Positions 49,035 to 58,779 of a stretch of 64,000 nucleotides of DNA are shown one piece after another; the first letter of the stretch is position 1; each line of letters opens with the position of its first letter. The translations under genes were made by a program, and so were the position numbers. Where the stretch lies: assembly GCF_029962835.1 (NCBI RefSeq), contig NC_080589.1:16203586-16267585 (forward strand), read 5' to 3'. Origin of the DNA: Magnolia sinica (lineage: Eukaryota > Streptophyta > Magnoliopsida > Magnoliales > Magnoliaceae). Below the pieces are notes generated by a model. That model searched no databases. It had not been told where the DNA came from and saw nothing but the letters and a program-made list of their open reading frames with translations.

Positions 49035-49458
49035 ATTGGAAATGAGCGGGCCAAACTGAAAATTGAGCGGGCAAACATGGAAATGAGTGGGACAAACTAA
49101 AAATTGAGCGGGACAAACTGGAAATTGAGCAGGCCAAACTGGAAATTGAGCCGGCCAAACTGAAAATTGAGCAGGACAAACTGGAAAATGAGTAGGCCAA
49201 ACTGGAAAATGAGCGGGCCAAATGGGAAATTGAGCGGGACAAACTGAAAATTGAGCGGGCAAACATGGAAATGAGCGGGATAAACTAGAATTTCTGTGAG
49301 CCAAACTGGAAATTCAGTGGGCAAACATGGAAATGAGCTGGATAAACTAAAAATTGAGCGGGACAAACTGGAAATTGAGCGGGCCAAACTGGAAATTGAG
49401 CGGGACAAACTGAAAATTGAGCGGGCCAAACTAGAAATTGAGCGGGACAAACTGGAAA
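49035..49458 (+). repeat. 21-bp array (gaaattgagcgggacaaactg)
   Basis: About 20 units. The plus frame is open from the array (KLEIERAKLEIERDKLK...) into non-repetitive sequence ending SFANFNCSWE at 49538. Confidence 0.9.
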
Positions 49459-50875
49459 ATGCCACCTCCAGAGCCATGAATAGACCTGAACAAGGAGAGA
49501 AGGCTAGCTTTGCCAACTTCAACTGCTCTTGGGAGTAGTTAATAAACTCTAAAAGATTGAAAATCCATTGTCCTTACACAAATGTGCAAGTCCTGAAACA
49601 TGACAAATATCAAACTGGTCATAGCATTTTTTTAGGTACGTTAGAACGGTACTTTGACATAATGAATACCCTGGGAAATAAGCCACTTTCAAAATACCCA
49701 CCAATATAGCTTCTCCAATTTTACCAATTATAAATGGTAAGTCTTTAGAATTTTAAGAAACAAAACTATGTGAGATTACTTCAGGATCATTTGAATTGGG
49801 GGCATCTAGATGCATTGGATATTTCAATTACCAGGCATTGCAATACCTGGATGGTGTAACTACTGGCAATTGAACATAAAATAATGAAAAGCTGAAAAGT
49901 TGCAAACATAACAAAAAATAATGGCTCTTCGATATAAACACATAAAACTTGTAGTAGAAGACATAGAACATTGTGGGGATGTTTTATGCACAATGAAGCC
50001 AAAATGTGAACTATTTAGACCACCTAAGGTGGATCCCACATTTATAGTGTCAGGCTATATCCAAGATTCTTCATCAGTTATAGGGGATGCGCCTAATATA
50101 AGTTTCCAACAACCCAGGGTATATCTACCAGATTACTCAATTTTTATGAAAATGTTAATAAAGCGAACATCCTAGCTTATCCTCTTAGGGCTGCATGCCT
50201 CTAGAATGTCAAAAATATCTCCTGATTGCTGAGAAACCAGTTCTGAATGGTCTCTTAGTTTGGTGTTGGATGTCTTAGAGGCACCAAACATCTAACCTTT
50301 TCTGATTTAAATCCTTTCAGATGAAAAATCTGAATAATATTGGGATACTTCATTATGAACCAACCCTATTGGTTCATCGATAAATCCGTGATCACTTCTT
50401 TATTAATTGTGTAGTAAATTGGTTGTAGCATCACCCGTGGAGGATTATTTTATATATATTGACAATCTCCCATGTCCTAATAAGACTCCTCAGCTCATTT
50501 GTCAGTGTTGTTTCCGACCTTTGCTTAGGATTATACATCATATGTTGTAGGAAGAATTTCAATCCTTCTATGAATAAATTCCATCCTTGTTAGGAGTATT
50601 TGAAATTTTATTAGGGTGAGAAGTTGGGGTTCTCCATCTTCGAATTGGTTGTGTGAATAATAGTACAATACCTTGTTTACTTTTAGTGCTCGTATGTAAC
50701 AGTTATGGGTTATCTACAAATGTGATGTGAACAGTTGATCCAAATTACTTGTCTTCCTTTTTTAGCAACCAGCCAAGGAAAACGTACCTAAATAAGACTT
50801 TAATTTCACTACTAAACTATGGAGGTGTCCCAAAAGAATATTTTATGAATCTTTTGAGGAATGCTTTGAATGATG
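49459..50875. other. Non-repetitive island, unrecognised
   Basis: Plus-strand sequence at 49921-50175 is open for 84 codons (MALRYKHIKLVVEDIEHCGD...) but matches no family I know. The rest is AT-rich. It may be captured host DNA. Confidence 0.35.
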
Positions 50876-51249
50876 CTCAATTTCCAGTTTGTCCCGCTCA
50901 ATTTCCCAATTTTCAGTTTGACCCGCTCAATTTCCAGTTTGTCCCGCTCAATTTCCAGTTAGGCCCGCTCAATTTCCAGTTAGGTCCGCTCAATTTCCAG
51001 TTTGTCCCACTCAAATTCTAGTTAGACTCGCTCAATTTCCAATTTGGCCTGCTCAATTTCCAGTTTGGCCTGCTGAAATTCTAGTTTGGCCAGCTCAATT
51101 TCCAGTTTGGCCTGCTGAAATTCTAGTTTGGCCCGCTCAATTTCCAGTTTGGCCCGCTCAATTTTCAGTTTGGCCCGCTCAATTTCCAGTTTGTCTCGCT
51201 CATTTTCCAGTTTGGCCCGCTCAATTTCTACTTTCCAAAATTCCTCCAT
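50876..51249 (-). repeat. Inverted 21-bp array that reads as a charged heptad helix
   Basis: About 17 units in reverse complement. On the minus strand a frame opens with MEEFWKVEIERAKLENERDK at 51249 and continues as K-L-E-I-E-R-A heptads to 51022. This is the clearest example of the array coding a highly charged helix with a start codon in unique sequence. Confidence 0.85.
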
Positions 51250-51479
51250 GCTACAAGTTCTCCAGATGCAAATAACTGAAAAATCATGAAAACATGTCCC
51301 TCATAATGTTGTTCTGTTTTCTCTGCCGCCCCACCCAACACTTACACGTCTGCCATAGAAGCCCTGCCAACCGTGAATTTGGGCGTGCACTCAAGAACAC
51401 CCAAAATAACCTTTTGATTCTATGTATGGTATATATGATGATCAATGTTCAATATTTTGATTGTGTTGTGGTTTTTTAG

Positions 51480-51551
51480 GTCGTATTGTTCGAAGGTTGG
51501 ATGCTTGGTTTCAAACCTCTACCAAATGAAGTCATCAAAGCAGTTGACCCA
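51480..51551 (+). pseudogene. GLYK: Captured exon of plant D-glycerate 3-kinase
   Basis: After a gttttttag acceptor the plus strand reads VVLFEGWMLGFKPLPNEVIK, then AVDP, then TAG. This matches from memory the FEGWMLGFKP...VDPQ segment of the photorespiratory glycerate kinase, a chloroplast P-loop enzyme phosphorylating D-glycerate. The Gln codon expected after VDP has become a stop. No other exon of the gene was seen, so this is a 72-nt exon fragment with its splice acceptor. Confidence 0.75.
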
Positions 51552-51555
51552 TAGG

Positions 51556-51920
51556 ATAGCCCTTGAAAAAGGGATCCAGCGCTCACATCTGTTTAATATT
51601 GCATGTGCTGGTCCATGAATACTTTTGTGTTGTGTTGGTCCATGGATACTAAAATGAAGAAAAAGAAGGCTGTAAATTAGTGAAAATATACTACACTAAC
51701 CGAAAGAACTCATCCTGAAGAGGTGGTTTGATTGTGTTCTCTGATAATCCAAGCAAGACTAAGAATGGTTATAATTTTTACTACTAATTAGTTTTTGATT
51801 TTTGTAGTTATTAAAAGACTAGAAATTTGTAGTTTTCTCAGTCTTCCATCAGACTCTTCTTAGAAATTTGTAAAAAGTTAGCTTTTATGATAAATACTAG
51901 CAATTAATGCTATTTAGAAG
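51556..51920. other. AT-rich island, no gene seen
   Basis: Intron-like sequence after the glycerate-kinase exon. Nothing recognised. Confidence 0.5.
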
Positions 51921-51924
51921 ATTA

Positions 51925-53187
51925 TTTCCATGCATTTCACGGTCATTTCCCTTCACTTCACGGTCATTTCCATGCATTTCACGGTCATTTCCCTTCATTT
52001 CACGATCATTTCCATACATTTCATGGTCATTTCCATGCATTTTATGGTCATTTCCCTTCATTTCACGGTTATTTCCCTTCATTTCACGGTCATTTCCATG
52101 CATTTCCTAGCAATTCCCGAGACCTCAACCTAAGCCCAACCCAAGTATTATCGAGTTGCTGTTTGTATGGCCGAACCCCAAGACCAAACCTGATTCATCC
52201 TGACCAAGCCCAACCCAATGTCGGGTTGGTCACAGGTTGGTCGGGTTGAGCCTGCCCAACTTTCAGCCCTAAAATTATATATGGTACGTCAAGTAACTAA
52301 TTTTGGTTTAGAAAATATTTTTGTTATATGAATAAAGAAAGAAATGAAAAAAAGAGAAATTTTTTTTATATGCTTATATTTACATATTTATATAAATATG
52401 TGTTAGAAAAAAATGTAGGTAGAATAAAATTCTCCATGTAAAAAATAAAATAAAATAAAATAAAATAAAAAGAAAAAAGAAAGTGCATAGGGATACGATT
52501 ATAGCTACGGTTATAATCCGTAGCCATAGATCGGGGGTGGAATCGCGAAATCCGCGATTAATCGCCAATAGGGACAGCGACTTGCGGTGGAATCGTGGGA
52601 TTTAGGATTGATCGCTAAGCTACTGCTATGGCTACGGATTATAACCGTAGCTATATCCATATCCCTGTGCATATGCCATTACCATTCTGCTTGAACGTCT
52701 ACCGTTGAAACCCTTTTAGGGGCCACACAAGTTTTGGATCATTATGAAATTTGTTTTTCCTCTTCATCCAGGTCTTTGTGACCTTATGAATAGATTGGAT
52801 GGAAAATAAATGTTATAGTGGGCCCTACAAAAGTTTCAACGATGAAAATCAATTTTTCGCTGCTTGTGGTGTGGCCCAGTTGATCTTTGGATATGATTTT
52901 CTTTTGTTTGATAATGCTCCGAAATGATCTAGAAACATGGATGAACGTTGTGGATATAATAAATACATAGCTGTGGGGCCATGTAACTTTGATCTCTTTT
53001 AAGCCGCTCGCACAACTCTCAGTTGGAGGAGCGTCAGCGCTCGTCTTCGCAGTGAAAGTGAAAAGGAGGGGTAGTTTCGTCCTCAACGTCGCTGTCCGCA
53101 CGTGCTAGTCTAAGTTGGTAACTTAAGTTTGTCTTCCAACATAAAAACCGCTGGGTAAAAGGTTTTGTCTACAGTTGTCATTTTCTC
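51925..53187 (-). repeat. Right terminal inverted repeat of MULE-1b with its array
   Basis: Mirror of 35395-37022: catttccatgcatttcacgg array (51925-52118), truncated hAT MITE (52119-52271), AT-rich stretch, cgtagctataaccg repeats (52495-52660), gggccc-type dispersed repeat, and terminus at 53187. The right array is under half the length of the left one. Confidence 0.88.
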
Positions 53188-53564
53188 TTCAAATTACTTT
53201 CACAAGCCAATCCGAACTAGAATCCTTATTGCAACACTTTAAGCATTCCTGGATTTCTTTACTCTTTCAATCAAAATAATGGAAGAAATATTCGAAGAAG
53301 CCATCAAGTCCTTCTCGTGTTCTTCCTTTATGGGTGATCTCTTCCCTTTCCTCAGGGATATTAATGATCTTCCTGAAGATCAATAGCCTTCACAGAAAAT
53401 TCTGAAGACAATTTCTGAACTCCGGCAACTCGACAATTTCAACGACCACCTAGCAAGCTGAAAAACTCTGTTGAGAATTTCTATGGAGTCACTGCCAGAA
53501 GAGAAGCTTAGAGCTGCACAAGATTGATTCATGGAAGATTTTGATGGTTTTTCAGTGCTATCAC

Positions 53565-54060
53565 AATAACATGACAACCACGACCCATATAACATGACAA
53601 CCACGACTCATGAAAACTACGACCCATATAACATAACAACCACGACTCCATGGGAAACCACGACCCATATAACGTAACAACCACGACCCATATAACATGA
53701 CAACCACGACCATAATTACAATACAATATGAAGAACAGTTCTCTTCAACGAGCACCCAGTGAGCTGAAAAACTCTGTTGAGAATGTCTTGTTTAAGCCTG
53801 ACCTTCTCAACAGAGTTTTTGATCAGGCTAAAACAAGACATTCTCAATAGAGTTTTTTAGCTCGCTGGGTGCCCGTTGAAGAGAACTGTTCTTCATATTG
53901 TATTGTAATTATGGTCGTAGTTGTCATGTTATATGGGTCGTGGTTGTTACGTTATATGGGTCATGGTTTCTCATGGAGTTGTGGTTGTTATGTTATATGT
54001 ATTGTAGTTTTCATGGGTCGTGGTTGTTATGTTATATAGGTCGTAGTTGTCAGCTGATTT
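53565..54060. repeat. MULE-2b arrays around a palindrome
   Basis: cgacccatataacatgacaac units forward (53565-53710) and reverse (53910-54050) flank the palindrome described next. Confidence 0.88.
53709..53915. repeat. About 200-bp palindrome
   Basis: The arm attacaatacaatatgaagaa ... gaacagttctcttcaacg ... gagctgaaaaactctgttga (from about 53712) returns in reverse complement ending at about 53915, with a loop of some 30 bases near 53800. One arm also occurs alone at about 34890-34965. It would fold into a long hairpin. Confidence 0.88.
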
Positions 54061-54239
54061 CCTGTGGTCTGTTCCACCTTAGATTTATATTTGTCTCATT
54101 TTTTTTGATCAAGCTGATAATATCCTCATTTACAAACTTAAGTGAAAGCAACTTGTAGAGTTGTGTGATAGTACTGAAAATCTATCAAAATCTCTCATGA
54201 ATCAATCTTATGCAGCTCTAAGCTCTTCTTATGACAGTG

Positions 54240-54935
54240 ATTATGTTAAATGGGTCGTGGTTTTCATGTTATATGGATTGTAGTTGTCATGAATCGTGCT
54301 TGTCATGTTACAAGGGTCGTGGTTTTCATGTTATATAGGTCGTGGTTGTCATGTTATATGGGTCATGGTTGTCATGTTATATGGGTTGTAGTTGTTATGG
54401 ATCATAGTTATCATGTTATGTGGGTCGTGGTTGTCGTGTTATATGGGTGGCGGTTGTTGCATAATCACCACGACACATATAACATGACAACCACGACCCA
54501 TACCGCATTACAACCACTTGATGCGACCTATGCTACTTACAGATATCGTTTGCACGATATCTACATATGTCATGTACTAACTTTGATGGACGATAAGGAT
54601 CTTACAACCATGACCCTTACCACATTACAACCACGACCTTTGTGCCCTTCCGTCCATCAATGTTAGAAAAGTAACGTGCCCTTCTGTACCAAAGCTAGCT
54701 TAGCATTTTTCAAATATGAGATGACTATTGATAGACTGCAGGAGCAGGAAATGCAGGCTATATGGGTCGTGGTTGTCATGAGGTAAGGGTCGTGGTTGTC
54801 ATGTTATATGGGTCGTGGTTATCATATTATATGGGTCGTGGTTGTCATGTTATATGTGTCGTAGTTGCCATATAGGTCGTGGTTTGCATGGGTTGTGGTT
54901 GTCATGTTGCCTGGATCGTGGTTATGGTTTTCAAC
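54240..54935 (-). repeat. Subterminal arrays, right side of MULE-2b
   Basis: Reverse-oriented gttatatgggtcgtggttgt units at 54240-54470 and 54760-54930, with an unrecognised gap at 54530-54750. They lead into the terminal arm ending at 55461. Confidence 0.85.
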
Positions 54936-55599
54936 ATGGTCACTTCCTTTTCTACTAAACCATTGGTACCATAACTTAAGGCCTACAATGGGGTGATCCG
55001 ATCCATCCACCCTGTCGGCTAGGTCGTTGCGGGCCCAAAAAGTCCTAACTTGGGCAGTATCCACTTCTATCCACCTTGTTGACTGATATTTGGGCCTTAC
55101 CCCTAAAATGACACAGCAAAAAAGATGGGGGGCATGGATTATGGAAGGCATAGATGCCTTACCCCTAAAATGACAAGACAAAAAGGATGGGCAGCATGGA
55201 TTATGGATGGCATGAATGAAACACATAAACACTAAGCACTAGCCATTGCTTGGTGGCGGGGGGAGTAGCCAATACGTCACTTTCTCAGGAAAGTATCTAC
55301 TCCATCTCTCCGGGACCGTACAACTTCTGAACCAAGGACAGGGGCTTTTTCGTCCGAAACAATATCCAATGCTTGTCAGAAGGCCACTCTTGGGATATAT
55401 GGAACGTCGTAGCTTTCTAGGTGATTTGCCCAAACTTCGAGGTCAGTACGATTAAAATCCCGAAAAGAAACGAAAGAAAGGGATTCTCCTTTCGAGGAAA
55501 GGTCAGGTCAAACCAGTTCTAGTGTCCTGTGGATATACACCCACTTTTGCATGCACTACTCTTTATATGGGTGTCCACGACACAGACTTGTAAGATCCA

Positions 55600-57730
55600 A
55601 ACTTCTATGGGTCTAAATAAGACATCTGGACAGACACGGGGCATATAAAAAATTCAGGTGCGCTATTCACTACTTAGATTTTTGTTTAATTGTGGATCTT
55701 TATACATCCAATGGTTAGATTGATCCCAATCCGAATATGGATGGTCAGTAATCCGAATATGGATGGTCAGTAACACCTAATAATTGAAAGTATGGGGTGC
55801 TACACCTATTGTTTGTACTTTGCTATGTGTCACCCTACTAATGACTTTTTTTGAACAGCCGAAAATACGGTACAACATTATCTTGAGTTGGTAACGCATA
55901 TAACATTTATACAGTGACCTACACATTAGTAATCCTAGACATGGCCGTAACAAGACAAAGGAAGAACAGAGAAACATACCTTTAAAAGAAGCAATGAGAG
56001 ATCTGAAATTTGCTAGCATTTCCTTGAAAGAACTGCATAAGGATACTACAGGTCTGCCATTAAAGCCGCAGAGAGCTTCGCTACACAAAAACTCCTTGAA
56101 TCTCTAAGTTTCTCTCACAAATCCCAATTTCAAAGCTCTGGATTCTCCATTTCGGCCAAAACCAATGCAAAAGGAGCTCGAAATCTACAGAATTCTCCCA
56201 AAATCCCATGTAACTCTTCTCGTAATTAAACGATAGAGCTTTCTGATTTTTTTTGCAAGAGCGAGAGGGAGTGGCAGAGAGAGGGAGGGAAAGCAAGAGC
56301 GAGAGGAGAGGGAGAGGAAGAGCGCGCGAGAGGGAGCGGCAAAGAGGGGGAAGGAGAGGGAAAGCGAGAGGAGAGGAGAGAGAGAGAGAGTCGGCGACGT
56401 GTGAAAGAGGGTATTAGAGCTTGTGTGTGTGTGTGTGTGTATATAGGGACCTTTGCTTGCAGCCTATAAAACTGGCAGCCGGCAAAGGGTAGCCCCATCG
56501 GTCAGCTAAGGCACATTTTCTTGTAGTGTGTTCTCAATTTATAAAAGTGGACCCATGGTTCAGTAAACCAAACCATTTCTGTACTATAATGCGCATGGAA
56601 ACACCCAGAAAATTTCCAAGACCAGAACATCGTAACCTTGATGACAATTGTCTGTATGCAACTAAATAAGTGTATGATATTAGTTTCTGTGATCTTTTGA
56701 TGTTGGATATTTTAAATGGGGCTGTCCAGTGACAACAGTACCCAGTAAACCAATGGTCTGGATAACCATGGCCCCACTGGTGTAAACTGGAAAACCCAGG
56801 TACAGTGTGCATGTCCTCGAGCGGGTTATCCTACACATTAGAGGGCTACAGGTTCAAAGGTTTTTTGGCCATTTTCACTGTTCTGACTCTCCTCACATCA
56901 TTGATTTTTTTTACTTAAAACGATTCCAAAATGCCACGTGCCCACCAAACGACATGCACCGTTGATTCTCCTAAATTGTACACGTGTCTTCTGTTCATGT
57001 CGGCATCAACTTCCGACTGCATGTGATGCACTGCCCAGCCCTTTGACATCCCTTCATGTATAGTTTACACGCACATGGTTAGAATTTTAGATGCCTTATG
57101 TACAAAAACACGTGCACACGTGAGATTTCTTTATCAGAGAGATTGGATATTAGATGGTGGGGAGCTATCTTTGTCCTTAGATTATACGAAATCATTCTAC
57201 TTTCGTTGCTTTTAAGCTGACTCCTATAAAGTTTTAAAGCTTATGCGCCCACTTGCATGTGGAGACTTGCCCATACTCACTCAGGCAAGGAATCCCACAT
57301 GGCATTCTTGTCCAGGATCTAAGCTTTCCATCATGTTGGTCACAGTCACTGGGCCTTATGGCGTAAAAATATGATCGTTTCAGTTGGTGGGTGGGCCACA
57401 GTGTAAAAAACATATGGCAGACTGAAACAATTGTTTCTAGCCATTCATTTGTCTTGTATCCTGTGGCCCACATGAAACGTCCTGATTTTTAGGCTAGAGG
57501 TTCTACATGATATAAACGAAGATATCGAACACTTGTTCCTTATTGCGCGTGTGGATGGAGAAGGATCCGCATAGGTGCGAATAGAGTGGTGAAATACTCT
57601 TGTTCTCATTGTAAGAAGAAACTGTAAATTTGGGAGTATTTATATGACGGTAGACACATTAGGTGGTGTTGCCAACACCACCAGCAGCTGTGGTGTGTTG
57701 ATTATTGGGCGTTGTGGGGCCAAGTTGATG
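55600..57730. repeat. Segmental duplication copy 2, upstream part, with two empty MULE sites
   Basis: Collinear with 2886-3605 and 6361-6898. It reads atcccttca near 57045 where copy 1 has MULE-1a, and gtgtttagtatccacg near 57735 where copy 1 has MULE-2a. Copy 2 also has about 170 bp (57055-57225) not seen in copy 1. It is interrupted by the CACTA piece at 55944-56529. No gene is seen. Confidence 0.72.
55944..56529 (-). mobile_element. CACTA-type insertion with promoter-like cargo
   Basis: Present in copy 2 and absent from copy 1. The right end reads gcacattttcttgtagtg (56512-56529), whose complement cactacaagaaaatgtgc is a canonical CACTA terminus. The left boundary is imprecise and lacks a clear TIR. 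On the minus strand a tatatac TATA-like box (about 56444) is followed by (AC)n, a long CT-rich leader (56400-56260) and then short open frames. This resembles a captured host promoter and 5' UTR. The product is unknown. Confidence 0.6.
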
Positions 57731-58336
57731 GATGTGTTTAGTATCCACGCCACCCATTCATTTTTTTGCGGATCCTTTTGGGACATAAACACAAAAATAA
57801 ATAAATTCCAAGTTCAAATAGACCACACCACATGAAGCGGTGGGGATAATTACACCTAACGTTGAAATCTTTTTAGGGTTTACTGTAATGTTTATTTTCC
57901 ATCCTACCAACAGGGATCACTCAGACGTAAATGAAAGGAAAACACAAATATCATCCTGATCCAAAGTTTTGTGGTCCCCAGGATTTTTTAGGGTTGAACA
58001 TTCAATCACCATTGTTTCCCATGATGTGGTCCACCTGAGATTTGGATCTGACTCATTTTTGAGATCATGCCCTAGAATGAGCCAGAGAAATGAACGAACG
58101 GGGTGGATAAACACACATATCATGATAGGGCTCACACACCAGGTCGATTCTGTGTGCTAGACTACACATTCTGAGTCCTCTGTTCTTTTTCTTTTCTTTT
58201 TTCCCAACTCAAGCCCGGGCCTGTCTCTGTCAAAAAATGATAATGGGGTATTTTGGACATGAGACAAAATATTAAGGAACATTTTCCTTTTATTTTCTTC
58301 CATTCGAAAATTCCCTCCACCACCCCTACGAGCATG
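57731..58336 (+). repeat. Upstream region of the glutaredoxin gene (copy 2)
   Basis: Same layout as 24800-25384: a dispersed gggccc-type repeat (57740-58150), then a conserved stretch from gataatggggtattttgg to the TATA box. Confidence 0.7.
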
Positions 58337-58344
58337 TATAAATA
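58337..58344 (+). promoter_or_regulatory. TATA box of the glutaredoxin gene
   Basis: tataaata lies 100 bp upstream of the ATG. The sequence around it is more conserved between the copies than the flanks (gagcatg before; cctcacagcctcatattcac after). A transcription start would be expected near 58368. The leader carries a short (CT)n tract. Confidence 0.72.
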
Positions 58345-58443
58345 AGTATCCTCACAGCCTCATATTCACCATAACCAAAGCCTTCTTAGCTTTCTTTCAA
58401 TCAAGTTTCCAACCCCCCTCTCTCTCTCTACCCCATTGCTAGG

Positions 58444-58779
58444 ATGGACCGGGTGATGGGATTGGCTGGCCAGAACGCGTTGGTGATCTTCAGCAACAGC
58501 TCATGTTGCATGTGCCACTCCATCAAGAGGCTCTTCAGTGAGCTTGGTGCCCATGCAACTGTTTATGAGCTGGACCAGGACTCCAGGGGAAAAGAAACAG
58601 AGAAGGCATTGGTCAGGCTACTGGGTCGTAGCTCACCTCTACCAGCTGTGTTCATAGGCGGTAAGCTGGTAGGCACTTCCAACGAGGTGATGTCACTTCA
58701 CCTCAAGGCCGACCCCACTCGAGCAAGCAAGAGCCATCTGATAATGCTCCTCAAAGAAGCAAGAGCCATTTGGCTGTAA
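58444..58779 (+). CDS. CC-type (class III, ROXY-like) glutaredoxin
   Basis: A 111-residue single-exon protein, MDRVMGLAGQNALVIFSNSS onward. The active site CCMC is at residues 21-24 in the class-specific context SSCCMCHSIKRLF. YELDQD (41-46) and LPAVFIGGKLVGTSNEVMSL (66-85, with the cis-Pro loop and GG glutathione-binding turn) are conserved, and it ends ARAIWL, close to the ALWL tail needed by ROXY proteins to work with TGA transcription factors (family knowledge). Length fits the usual 100-140 residues. These proteins act in nucleus and cytosol in development, nitrogen and defence signalling; the exact role here is unknown. The segment TRASKSHLIMLLKE before the tail is unusual. TATA box and leader are in place. 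Copy 1 (25502) is a pseudogene, so this is the surviving functional paralogue. Confidence 0.95.
   Translation: MDRVMGLAGQNALVIFSNSSCCMCHSIKRLFSELGAHATVYELDQDSRGKETEKALVRLLGRSSPLPAVFIGGKLVGTSNEVMSLHLKADPTRASKSHLIMLLKEARAIWL

Larger units (their letters stand above)
35395..53187. mobile_element. 17.8 kb foldback MULE, family 1 (MULE-1b), with gene cargo
   Basis: The left end gagaaaatgaccactgtag (35395) is matched in reverse complement at 53187, and the arms stay aligned for about 1.2 kb with high identity. The flanks ttcaaatta (35386-35394 and 53188-53196) are a perfect 9-bp TSD. The termini belong to the same family as MULE-1a. The interior alternates 21-bp arrays (about 6.6 kb in total) with islands: a DUF1985/Ulp1 gene, a LINE-like tail, a duplicate of the Ulp1 3' end, a glycerate-kinase exon and unidentified sequence. 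No MuDR-type transposase is visible. Perfect TSD and similar arms point to a recent insertion. Confidence 0.92.
33977..55461. mobile_element. MULE family 2, copy b (MULE-2b), containing a 17.8 kb MULE
   Basis: The left terminus gggattttaaccgtactgac (33977) is mirrored at 55461. Over the outer 92 bases the arms differ at about four positions by eye. The flanks gaaaagaaa (33968-33976 and 55462-55470) are a perfect 9-bp TSD. The arms share the unit described at 10531 and arrays of cgacccatataacatgacaac. Subtracting the nested element and its duplicated target leaves about 3.7 kb, similar to the core of MULE-2a. No transposase is present, so it depended on an autonomous relative elsewhere. Confidence 0.9.

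Noticed and set aside
33977-55461. Search for a MuDR-type transposase (MULE DDE domain, SWIM zinc finger) inside the MULEs
   Set aside because: No frame shows these motifs; all MULEs here appear non-autonomous.
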